Positions 1-6,386 are shown, counted from the stretch's first letter. The stretch is 8,111 nucleotides of DNA from CAYZBM01 sp964476705 (GCA_964476705.1 CAYZBM010000082.1:1-8111); one strand, 5' to 3'. Translations and numbers: made by a program. Notes: generated from the sequence alone by a model not told the origin.

Positions 1-2
1 AA

Positions 3-28
3 CAAAAATTTACCAGTGTAAATTTTTG
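3..28. terminator. AT-rich hairpin H1, possible bidirectional terminator
   Basis: A perfect 11-bp inverted repeat: CAAAAATTTAC at 3-13 pairs with GTAAATTTTTG at 18-28 around the loop CAGT. One arm is A-rich and the other ends in five T, so an A-tract/U-tract terminator is possible in either direction. The core contains almost no G-C pairs, which makes it weak. It is the outermost of four hairpins downstream of the minus-strand gene ending at 159, and may equally end a plus-strand gene lying left of the window. Confidence 0.4.
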
Positions 29-36
29 AAGAATTT

Positions 37-74
37 ATAATCTATACGTAGGGCCGCTCCCAAGTATAGATTAT
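37..74. repeat. Hairpin H2 with GC-rich apical loop
   Basis: Perfect 11-bp arms ATAATCTATAC (37-47) and GTATAGATTAT (64-74) enclose a 16-nt loop. The loop contains GGG (51-53) and CCC (59-61), which can form an inner stem around CCGCT. This is the most G+C-rich patch in the intergenic DNA here. No T-run follows on either strand, so it is not a textbook terminator. A palindromic intergenic element, a structured RNA end or a protein-binding site are all possible. The structure is directly visible; its function is unknown. Confidence 0.5.
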
Positions 75-87
75 TCATTATTATAAC

Positions 88-115
88 TGAAAAAATATCG
101 TAAGATATTTTTTCA
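88..115 (-). terminator. Hairpin H3, likely terminator of the minus-strand block
   Basis: Perfect 12-bp arms: TGAAAAAATATC at 88-99 and GATATTTTTTCA at 104-115, with a four-base loop (GTAA on the plus strand, TTAC on the minus strand). Read on the minus strand it lies 43 nt past the stop codon of the gene at 159-554 and ends in a run of six T, as expected for an intrinsic terminator in a very AT-rich genome. The arrangement is symmetrical, so it could also stop transcription arriving from the left. Confidence 0.5.
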
Positions 116-142
116 CGGGCAACTACAGAAAGTACCGTAACG

Positions 143-161
143 TAAATTTTAGTAAAATTTA
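143..161. repeat. Short A/T palindrome H4 overlapping a stop codon
   Basis: TAAATTTTA (143-151) and TAAAATTTA (153-161) are perfect inverted repeats around a single G at 152. The right arm contains the stop codon (159-161, complement) of the small minus-strand gene. All arm pairs are A-T and the loop would need several bases unpaired, so stability is low. It may be chance in AT-rich DNA or part of the hairpin cluster to its left. Confidence 0.3.
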
Positions 162-554
162 TCTTCTAACATATCTATAAAATCCTCCGGTATCACCACC
201 TGCCCAACATTCATGGTTACGGCAATTAGGTAACGAACCTTCATTACATATATTACTATATATGCTAGTTATGGGCGATATATCTCCCGAAAAGCCATTA
301 GGCCAACATATCCTACCGTTATAAAATCCTTTTGTAGCATAATATCCAGCAATAACAATTTGATTATAAATTTTAGTATAACATGCTATCACACATTGCT
401 TATTTTTTAAATAACTGGGCAAAGAATCTCTAGCACCTATCATTTCTCTTAATCCTGGTGCTATCGATTCATGCAAAATCATAGCGGCATGAACTTGATT
501 ATTTAAAGCTAAAAATAGTAAAATTATAAAAAAATATATCTTCATTTTAACCAT
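159..554 (-). CDS. Small secreted six-cysteine protein, function unknown
   Basis: A 131-residue protein that I do not recognise. The N-terminus is a clear Sec signal peptide: basic residues at 3 and 5, a hydrophobic core at about 6-17, and a likely cleavage site after V-H-A (residue 23). The predicted mature protein is about 108 residues with six cysteines (54, 58, 83, 103, 111, 116), an even number that suits disulfides in the periplasm or outside the cell. The cysteine-rich C-terminal half holds C-W-P-N-G at 83-87 and CWAGGDTGGF at 116-125, followed by a basic, aromatic end. The start is the ATG at 554; a second ATG three codons in (545) would give a more ordinary signal peptide. No clear ribosome binding site precedes either. 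It lies 29 nt after the DUF1338 gene and is probably its last operon partner. A host-interaction role is possible but unproven. Confidence 0.75.
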   Translation of the reverse strand: MVKMKIYFFIILLFLALNNQVHAAMILHESIAPGLREMIGARDSLPSYLKNKQCVIACYTKIYNQIVIAGYYATKGFYNGRICWPNGFSGDISPITSIYSNICNEGSLPNCRNHECWAGGDTGGFYRYVRR

Positions 555-583
555 TTGATATTAGATATTAACAGGGTATAATC

Positions 584-2131
584 TTAATAATAAGTCCTAA
601 CTCCAATAGTAGGTTTTATTGCAGGAACACAGAAAGACATAGCTAAAAATGTACTTACTAAAGAACCTAATTTTGCAATCGCAGATTTTTCCGATTTATC
701 CTGCAATTGTTTATACAAATCATGAGGATTAATTATCTCTCGACCCAAAGCTTTTTCTAATGAATCTTTATTTTTTGCTGTATCACTTAGTCTTGAAGTA
801 TTTTGCTCTTCATTTTTAACTTCAGAAAGATTAGATTTAAAAATTCCTGCAGCACTACTTGCTAAAAAGTCCTCATAACGTTGAGGACAAAGTTCTACAT
901 AACCTTGCTTAACCATTTCCGCTATATTTTCTGGAATCTTAAATTCAGTAGATAAAGCGTCTTTTATTTTATCAACACAAACTTTACATTGATAATATGC
1001 TAATTTTTGAGCAAAAAGCTCCTCATGAGTTTTTGGGAAAGAATCTTTAAAATTACCCTCTTTAATGGCTTGATTATAAAGTTCTTCACCTTTTTCGGTT
1101 AGAGCAACACCACGAGATTCAACTTCAGCGAATCTAGATTTATGACTAATTGAAAATACTTTATCTTGATTACTATCTACCTGTTTTTGAATTCTTTCTA
1201 AATAATCCTTTAGGGTTTCATCTACTTCCATTTCTAAGGTTATAGCTTTTCGGTCAGAATTCTTTCCTATAAGGTCTAAATTTGCCGAAACCAAAATATT
1301 AGTATTCGGAGCTTTTATCGAAGTTTGATTTAATTGAATAGGAACTGCATCATCTCTAATAGTTGGCCCCTCAATTCCCCCAGCTTTCATTTCTAGCCCA
1401 GCCGTTTGAAGTCTTTCTGAAACATCTTCTATATCATAGACTCTGGGCGTTAAATGATTAACATTAATACCAACACAAACTAAATCAGCCAAAAGATCAT
1501 TTTTTTCCCGCAACTTTTTATAAAGAGCAAAATCTACAACTCTATTTTTTTGTATAGTAAGAGAATTGACAGCCTCTTGAACAAAATCTTTAGCATCTGT
1601 TTCATTTAATCCATTATTTTCTTGATATTTTATTATCAATTCTTTTAATCTCGGAGAAAATCTTGTGTTTTCAAGATTTTTGCGTTTTTCTATAATTTCT
1701 TTAACATCTTCTTTTACATCTTCCGGCACAGATTCTAGATCTAATAATGAACAAAACATTCTAAATGGACTTATTTCTATATCAGAGCCAATGGGCCTAA
1801 ATGCTGTTGCATATATTGGCAAAGCCCCTTTAGGCAATCCTGTCATATCATAGAAATTAACAGGAAAGCAGCCTATTACCTCAAAAATGTCTTTGATGAT
1901 TTTTAGCTCTTCTTGAGTTGCAACTCGAATAGCACCATGCCTTTCTTGTGCAACTCTATCTTCATCAGTAATATTTTCTTTTCCTTTTTTTTCAATATAA
2001 GCTGCATTAGACTCATTAACTATAGCAAGGAATTGCTTATATTCTGGAAATTCTTCTTGAAAAAGCTGAGAAAGAACAACTATAAATTTCTTTCTAATTT
2101 CAGTGGATGTAAGTAATTTATCTAAACTCAT
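584..2131 (-). CDS. DUF1338/VOC-family HglS/YdcJ-like protein, probable 2-oxoadipate dioxygenase/decarboxylase
   Basis: A 515-residue protein matching the DUF1338 family (E. coli YdcJ; Pseudomonas putida HglS). HglS is an Fe(II) vicinal-oxygen-chelate enzyme that turns 2-oxoadipate plus O2 into D-2-hydroxyglutarate and CO2 in lysine catabolism. Visible family signatures are ERHGAIRV (63-70, metal His65 and Arg69), SPFRMFCSLL (121-130), NHLTPR (225-230, metal His226), IEGP (253-256), RFAEVESRGVALTEKG (333-348, metal Glu 336 or 338) and YEDFLASSAAGIF (419-431). Compared with YdcJ as I recall it (about 447 residues), this protein carries about 40 extra residues between roughly 275 and 332 and a C-terminal tail with a hydrophobic stretch (488-505). 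The ATG at 2131 is preferred over the TTG at 2134 because a weak GAG lies 5 nt upstream of the ATG. It sits 37 nt after the carbonic anhydrase. The family call is firm; the exact substrate is inferred. Confidence 0.9.
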   Translation of the reverse strand: MSLDKLLTSTEIRKKFIVVLSQLFQEEFPEYKQFLAIVNESNAAYIEKKGKENITDEDRVAQERHGAIRVATQEELKIIKDIFEVIGCFPVNFYDMTGLPKGALPIYATAFRPIGSDIEISPFRMFCSLLDLESVPEDVKEDVKEIIEKRKNLENTRFSPRLKELIIKYQENNGLNETDAKDFVQEAVNSLTIQKNRVVDFALYKKLREKNDLLADLVCVGINVNHLTPRVYDIEDVSERLQTAGLEMKAGGIEGPTIRDDAVPIQLNQTSIKAPNTNILVSANLDLIGKNSDRKAITLEMEVDETLKDYLERIQKQVDSNQDKVFSISHKSRFAEVESRGVALTEKGEELYNQAIKEGNFKDSFPKTHEELFAQKLAYYQCKVCVDKIKDALSTEFKIPENIAEMVKQGYVELCPQRYEDFLASSAAGIFKSNLSEVKNEEQNTSRLSDTAKNKDSLEKALGREIINPHDLYKQLQDKSEKSAIAKLGSLVSTFLAMSFCVPAIKPTIGVRTYY

Positions 2132-2168
2132 CAAATCTCATAATTTAAAAATTAAACAAAAATATTTT

Positions 2169-2795
2169 TTACAAAACCATTGAGGGATCAAGCGGTATAT
2201 AATCATCACTTTTTTCATCATAAGTATAAATTTGTCCCGACTTAATATCAAAAAACCACAAATGAATAATCAATTCTTTTTTAGCAACTTTTTTTTTAAT
2301 CCAAGGGAAAGTCATACTATGTTTTTTAGATAATTTTAAAGCAATTTTAGCATAATCATCGGCTTCAGCATTTACAGAATTACAAGTTTTAGTTTTAATT
2401 AAAGAAACCCAATTAGTAATAAAATCATTTTGGGTCAATTCATCTTCATTTAACAAAGCTTGAATTCCACCACATTGACTATGGCCCAATAAAATTAAAT
2501 GCTGCACTTCTAAAAAACACACTCCAAATTCTAAAGCAGCACTAGTACCATGATGCGCTTCATCTTTTTCATAAGGAGGAACTATATTGGCAACATTTCT
2601 AACTACAAATAAATCACCTGGATCACATTGCAAAATGAGTGCTGGATCCACTCTTGAATCGCAACAAGCTACAATCATAATATCAGGTTTTTGGCCATAT
2701 CTAGAAAGATAATGCATAATAGATTTATCACCAAGTGCGTACTTATCTCTAAAATCTTTATAACCTTTAAGTATTTTATTTAAATTTTGGTCCAT
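2169..2795 (-). CDS. Beta-class carbonic anhydrase
   Basis: A 208-residue zinc enzyme interconverting CO2 and bicarbonate, probably in the cytoplasm since no signal peptide is seen. The beta-class signature is complete: ACCDSRVDP at 43-51 supplies zinc ligand Cys44 and the Asp46/Arg48 dyad, and GHSQCGG at 104-110 supplies His105 and Cys108. VVRNVANIVPP (64-74) and the HHGTSAALEFGV segment (81-92) are typical of bacterial and plant-type enzymes, and the C-terminal LWFFDIKSGQIYTYD strand is also conserved. The length is normal. It starts at the ATG 2795; no Shine-Dalgarno sequence is obvious. The DUF1338 gene begins 37 nt downstream, which suggests co-transcription, while 164 nt with two hairpins separate it from the ABC gene upstream. 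A nine-A run in the coding strand, at the IKKKVAKKE segment (166-174), is a potential slippage site, but the frame is intact. Confidence 0.95.
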   Translation of the reverse strand: MDQNLNKILKGYKDFRDKYALGDKSIMHYLSRYGQKPDIMIVACCDSRVDPALILQCDPGDLFVVRNVANIVPPYEKDEAHHGTSAALEFGVCFLEVQHLILLGHSQCGGIQALLNEDELTQNDFITNWVSLIKTKTCNSVNAEADDYAKIALKLSKKHSMTFPWIKKKVAKKELIIHLWFFDIKSGQIYTYDEKSDDYIPLDPSMVL

Positions 2796-2841
2796 ATATT
2801 TTATTTATAGTATTTAAAGTTTTAAAGTATCTATTTTATGG

Positions 2842-2890
2842 ATCCTGAACAAAACATAAATAGTACTATAAGTATATGTTTTTTCAGGAT
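2842..2890. repeat. Long imperfect palindrome upstream of the carbonic anhydrase gene
   Basis: The arm ATCCTGAACAAAACATA (2842-2858) pairs with TATGTTTTTTCAGGAT (2875-2890), giving 16 base pairs with one bulged C at 2850. The 16-nt loop itself holds the 8-bp palindrome TAGTACTA (2861-2868). There is no T-run directly after the stem on either strand, so it is a poor intrinsic terminator. It starts 47 nt upstream of the carbonic anhydrase start codon, where it could be a leader structure, an operator or a palindromic repeat element. Confidence 0.5.
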
Positions 2891-2902
2891 ATGTAGCATC
2901 AT

Positions 2903-2945
2903 AGAAATGATTTATTATATATGTATTTTATAGTCAATCATTTCT
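2903..2945 (-). terminator. Hairpin just after the ABC ATPase gene, possible transcript end
   Basis: Perfect 10-bp arms AGAAATGATT (2903-2912) and AATCATTTCT (2936-2945) enclose a 23-nt A/T loop. It starts 15 nt past the ABC ATPase stop codon (minus strand). There is no T-tract, so intrinsic termination is uncertain, and it may instead protect the 3' end of the transcript. Together with the palindrome at 2842-2890 it fills most of the 164-nt spacer, arguing that the ABC gene and the carbonic anhydrase gene are separate transcription units. Confidence 0.35.
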
Positions 2946-2959
2946 TAATCTACTATAAC

Positions 2960-3880
2960 TTATTTTTTGGTTAAGAAACGAAATACATCTTCTAAGTCAC
3001 TCTCTTTAGTTGATATATCAGATATTATAATATTTGCCATAGCTATAGCTGATAAAATATCACTAATTTTTGTTTTTCTAGTATGATATTCAACTTCAAT
3101 TTGTCCTAAATCATTAATTTTTACGGTAAATTGTCTTAATGAATCAGGGATTTCAGTTATTTTTTTATCCGAGGTAATAATAATTCTTTTACGATCTAGC
3201 ATTTTAAGCAAAGTATTTTTATTATCATTAGCTATAATCTGCCCATTATTAATCACTGCAATCCTATCACATAATTCTTCGGCTTCTTGCAGATAATGAG
3301 TAGTTAGCAAAATAGTTGTACCTTGTTTGTTTAATTTTACAATATAATCCCATAATTGCTGACGAAGCTCAACATCTACTCCAGCAGTTGGCTCATCTAA
3401 TATTAGCAATTTTGGCGAATGAACCATAGCTTTGGCCACCAATAAACGTCTTAACATTCCGCCTGATAATTTACGCGAGTTAGTTCCGGCTTTATCTTTT
3501 AAGCCCATAACCTCAATTATTTGATCAGTTATCCGATCTTTTGCTCTAATTCCATAATAACCTGCTGTATTATCTAATACTTGTCTAACCGAAAAAAATG
3601 GATCAAGTACCAATTCTTGTGGCACAACCCCAATAGATTTTTTAACCTCCTTATTTTGTTTATCAAGATCATAACCAAAAACAGAGACCTCACCGTTAGT
3701 TTTAGTAACTACACTAGATAATATATTGATTAAAGTTGATTTCCCGGCACCATTAGGACCTAAAAGACCAAAAAAAGCCCCCTCTTCAACCTCAAGATTA
3801 ATCCCTGATAAAGCAACTTTATCCCCAGATTTTTTACTTTTATAGACTTTCTCGAGATTTTTAATAGAAATAGCTGTCAT
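2960..3880 (-). CDS. YadG-like ABC-2 type transporter ATP-binding protein
   Basis: A 306-residue cytoplasmic ATPase subunit of an ABC exporter. All nucleotide-binding motifs are intact: Walker A GPNGAGKST (41-49), Q-loop Gln88 in VVPQE, signature LSGGM (138-142), Walker B LLILDEP (158-164, with Asp162 and Glu163), D-loop AGVD (166-169) and switch His195. The SVFGYDL, VVPQE and AGVDVELR segments and the length closely resemble E. coli YadG (308 residues), whose partner is the ABC-2 permease YadH. The segment after about 225 is a regulatory-type C-terminal domain. No permease gene is adjacent: upstream is the divergent proB and downstream is the carbonic anhydrase, so the partner must be encoded elsewhere or be shared. 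The substrate is unknown. It starts at the ATG 3880, with no clear ribosome binding site. Confidence 0.94.
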   Translation of the reverse strand: MTAISIKNLEKVYKSKKSGDKVALSGINLEVEEGAFFGLLGPNGAGKSTLINILSSVVTKTNGEVSVFGYDLDKQNKEVKKSIGVVPQELVLDPFFSVRQVLDNTAGYYGIRAKDRITDQIIEVMGLKDKAGTNSRKLSGGMLRRLLVAKAMVHSPKLLILDEPTAGVDVELRQQLWDYIVKLNKQGTTILLTTHYLQEAEELCDRIAVINNGQIIANDNKNTLLKMLDRKRIIITSDKKITEIPDSLRQFTVKINDLGQIEVEYHTRKTKISDILSAIAMANIIISDISTKESDLEDVFRFLTKK

Positions 3881-3898
3881 TTTTTATCTATACCAATA

Positions 3899-3937
3899 TA
3901 ATATTTTTTATTAAAAAATTTTTATTAAAAAAAATTT
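3899..3937. other. A/T-only tract between divergent genes
   Basis: The 105-nt divergent spacer between the ABC gene and proB contains an almost pure A/T segment with runs of six to eight A or T. Self-complementary pieces include T6 (3904-3909) with A6 (3913-3918), and AAATTTTT (3916-3923) with AAAAATTT (3930-3937). Such tracts are usually bent or easily melted DNA and can act as UP-element-like promoter DNA for both directions. No specific protein site is recognisable. Confidence 0.35.
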
Positions 3938-3962
3938 AGACCCTTTAAGCTAAATATATATA
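3935..3962 (+). promoter_or_regulatory. Candidate sigma-70 promoter of the proB operon
   Basis: TTTAGA (3935-3940; four of six matches to the -35 consensus), a 16-nt spacer, then TATATA (3957-3962; -10-like) sit just upstream of proB, leaving a leader of about 15-20 nt. The upstream A/T tract would suit an UP element. In DNA this AT-rich, such matches occur by chance, so this is tentative. No Shine-Dalgarno sequence is seen before the proB ATG. Confidence 0.35.
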
Positions 3963-3985
3963 CACTAATTTTTGTAATTTACACA

Positions 3986-5101
3986 ATGAACATACAAGAT
4001 GCTAACAAAATAGTAATTAAAGTTGGTTCGGCTTTAATTGCAGACAAAGACATTGGAACTATTAAAGCTAAATGGTTAGAAAATTTGGCGCTAGATATTG
4101 CTGCTCTAAATAAAGAAAATAAGCAGGTAGTTATAGTATCATCTGGCGCTGTAGCCTTAGGCCGTAAACATATAAAAAACAGTAAAAAATCTTTAAAACT
4201 TGAAGAAAAACAAGCAGCAGCAGCCTGCGGCCAGATTGAACTTATGCAGCATTATAATAATTCTTTTAATAATTTAGGCCTTAAAGCAGCCCAATTATTA
4301 CTTACGGTCTATGATTCGGATAATCGGCGCAATTATCTAAATGCTAAAAATACCCTAGTTACTTTACTAGAAAATAATATAATTCCAATAATAAATGAGA
4401 ATGATACAGTAGCTACTCAAGAATTACGTTTTGGCGATAATGATAGATTAGCCGCTCGTGTTGCCCAAATGATCGAGGCTGATTTATTAATTATCCTTTC
4501 AGATATTGATGGGCTTTATGATAGTAACCCTCAAATTAACAATAATGCCAAACATATTGATCTAGTTAGCAAAATTACTAACGAAATAAAAGCTATGGCT
4601 GGAGATTCGATCTCAAATGTTGGCACTGGCGGGATGACTACAAAAATTGAAGCTGCTAAAATAGCAGTTAATTCTGGCTGCAATGTAATAATTACCAAAG
4701 GAACTATAGATCGACCTTTAACTATTTTACAAAATAATGGTAAACATACTTTATTTACAGCAACTGAAACTGCTTTAAATGCTAGAAAAAGATGGTTATA
4801 TAATAGTCTTAATGTTAACGGAATTGTAGTCCTTGATGATGGCGCATATAAAGCTTTACTCTTAGGCAAAAGTTTATTACCTGCTGGAGTTAAAGAAATA
4901 ACTGGAGAATTTGAACGCGGCGATGTAGTTATTATTAAAAATAATAATATTGAAATTGGGCGTGGACTTATTGCGTATTCTTCAACTGAAGCCCAACTAA
5001 TCAAAGGTAAACAAAGCGCTAATATTGAAAATATTTTAGGTTTTAGTGGTAGAGAAGAACTAATTCATCGTGATAATATGGTTATAAAAAATGATATATA
5101 A
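3986..5101 (+). CDS. proB: Glutamate 5-kinase (ProB)
   Basis: ProB phosphorylates L-glutamate with ATP to gamma-glutamyl phosphate, the first and normally proline-inhibited step of proline synthesis in the cytoplasm. The 371 residues match the usual two-domain form. The amino-acid kinase domain (about 8-260) has IVIKVGSALI (9-18, phosphate-binding Lys12), VSSGAV (51-56), INENDTVA (136-143), RFGDND (148-153) and the NVGTGGMTTKIEAA loop (211-224). A C-terminal PUA domain follows (about 276-350), with LLPAGV (298-303) and FERGDVV (309-315). The ATG at 3986 places the kinase strand at the normal distance from the N-terminus. It is the first gene of the plus-strand operon; its last 11 nt overlap proA, suggesting translational coupling between enzymes that share a labile intermediate. 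In many alphaproteobacteria obgE precedes proB; here a divergent ABC gene does. Confidence 0.97.
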   Translation: MNIQDANKIVIKVGSALIADKDIGTIKAKWLENLALDIAALNKENKQVVIVSSGAVALGRKHIKNSKKSLKLEEKQAAAACGQIELMQHYNNSFNNLGLKAAQLLLTVYDSDNRRNYLNAKNTLVTLLENNIIPIINENDTVATQELRFGDNDRLAARVAQMIEADLLIILSDIDGLYDSNPQINNNAKHIDLVSKITNEIKAMAGDSISNVGTGGMTTKIEAAKIAVNSGCNVIITKGTIDRPLTILQNNGKHTLFTATETALNARKRWLYNSLNVNGIVVLDDGAYKALLLGKSLLPAGVKEITGEFERGDVVIIKNNNIEIGRGLIAYSSTEAQLIKGKQSANIENILGFSGREELIHRDNMVIKNDI

Positions 5102-6386
5102 AAATGAATTATCCAATAGCGAAAATGATCTTGCAAATATAATGAATGATATTGGCAAAAGAGCTCAAAAAGCTGCCCAAATTATGGCTAAAGCTAATAA
5201 TGATCAGAAAAATTTAGGCCTATTTAAGATTGCCGAAACTATAATCGAGCATAAGGATCTAATATTAAAAGCTAACGCCCAAGATGTGGCTTTGGCCAAA
5301 GAAAAAAATTTAAGCAAACCACTAATTGATCGCTTGAGCTTAGATGAAAAAAGAATAAATTCTATGGTAGCTGGAATTAAAGAAATTGCGGATCTTGCTG
5401 ATCCAGTGGGTAAAAAACTTGTCTCTTGGCACAATGATAAAAACGGCCTTGATATAACTCAGATTTCAGTACCAATTGGAGTTATTGGCGTCATCTATGA
5501 ATCACGACCAAACGTTACTGCAGATGCTTCAGCCATCACTTTAAAATCTGGCAATGTTTGTATTTTAAGAGGCGGCTCAGAAAGTCTAAATTCATCATTA
5601 AGCATAGTAAATGCCATTCATGAAGGTTTAAAGAAAGCTAATTTACCAACGGACGCTGTAATTATTATACCTACAAAAGAACGTATGGCCGTAAATATTA
5701 TGCTAAAGATGAATAATTTTATTGATCTTATTATTCCACGAGGCGGCAAAGGCCTATGCGAACTAGTACAAAAAGAAAGTTCCATCGCAACCTTATTGCA
5801 TCTTGATGGTAATTGTCATACTTATGTTCATGAAGATGCCGATATAGAAAAAGCAGTAAAAATAGTCCATAATGCTAAATTACGAAGAACTGGAATTTGC
5901 GGTGCTACCGAATCACTAGTTATCGATAAAAAAATTGCCGAGCTTATCTTACCAAAAATTATTGACTCTTTGACTAAAGACGGTTGCGAGATTCGTGGCG
6001 ACAAATCCTCTATAGCTATAGATAAAAGAGTTAAAGCCGCAATAGATGCTGATTGGTACACTGAATATCTTGATGCTATTATTTCAGTTAAAATTGCAAA
6101 TGATATTACTGAAGCTATAGAATTCATTAATAATCATAGCTCTAAACATACAGAAGCTATCATTACTGAAGATCTTGAGGCTAAGAATAAATTTCTAGCT
6201 GAAATTCAAAGTGCTATTGTAATGCATAACACATCTACACAATTTGCCGATGGTTATGAATTTGGCCTGGGCGGCGAAATAGGAATAGCAACAGGAAAAT
6301 TGCATGCCAGGGGTCCAGTTAGCGCTCCACAATTAACCACTTATAAATATATAGTTTCCTCAGATGCCGCAATCCGACCACTCTAA
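5091..6386 (+). CDS. proA: Gamma-glutamyl phosphate reductase (ProA)
   Basis: ProA reduces gamma-glutamyl phosphate with NADPH to glutamate-5-semialdehyde, which cyclises towards proline. It is an aldehyde-dehydrogenase-fold enzyme of 431 residues, in the normal range. Visible motifs are GVIYESRPNVT (133-143), LKSGNVCILRGGSES (151-165), IPRGGKGL (215-222), LDGNCHTYV (238-246), the catalytic segment NAKLRRTGICGATES (261-275) with nucleophile Cys270, and the C-terminal FGLGGEIGIATGKLHARGPV. The RRTGICGATES form is alphaproteobacterial in style. The ATG at 5091 lies inside proB. A second ATG at 5142 (residue 18, MNDIGKRAQKAA) would also give a family-like N-terminus, and neither has a Shine-Dalgarno sequence, so the start is uncertain by 17 residues. 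The 3' end overlaps nadD by 23 nt. Confidence 0.97.
   Translation: MIYKNELSNSENDLANIMNDIGKRAQKAAQIMAKANNDQKNLGLFKIAETIIEHKDLILKANAQDVALAKEKNLSKPLIDRLSLDEKRINSMVAGIKEIADLADPVGKKLVSWHNDKNGLDITQISVPIGVIGVIYESRPNVTADASAITLKSGNVCILRGGSESLNSSLSIVNAIHEGLKKANLPTDAVIIIPTKERMAVNIMLKMNNFIDLIIPRGGKGLCELVQKESSIATLLHLDGNCHTYVHEDADIEKAVKIVHNAKLRRTGICGATESLVIDKKIAELILPKIIDSLTKDGCEIRGDKSSIAIDKRVKAAIDADWYTEYLDAIISVKIANDITEAIEFINNHSSKHTEAIITEDLEAKNKFLAEIQSAIVMHNTSTQFADGYEFGLGGEIGIATGKLHARGPVSAPQLTTYKYIVSSDAAIRPL

Noticed and set aside
1665..2116. Two short plus-strand ORFs (62 and 67 residues) within the DUF1338 gene
   Set aside because: Both are antisense to conserved parts of the HglS-like protein and show only biased, serine/phenylalanine-rich composition.
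2132..2134. TTG as the start codon of the HglS-like gene
   Set aside because: An ATG follows immediately (2131) and a GAG lies at the better 5-nt distance from the ATG; the extra residue adds nothing.
2796..2838. Promoter with TATAAA on the minus strand just before the carbonic anhydrase gene
   Set aside because: The hexamer (2804-2809) is too close to the ATG for a normal leader, lacks a -35 and is expected by chance in such AT-rich DNA.
4531..5004. Minus-strand ORF of 157 residues inside proB
   Set aside because: Antisense shadow of a strongly conserved gene; its sequence resembles no family.
5204..5434. Minus-strand ORF of 76 residues inside proA
   Set aside because: Shadow of proA, without any recognisable motif or start signal.
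5828..6127. Minus-strand ORF of 99 residues inside proA
   Set aside because: Antisense to the catalytic region of ProA, whose motifs explain the conservation; the composition is a shadow of the sense codons.
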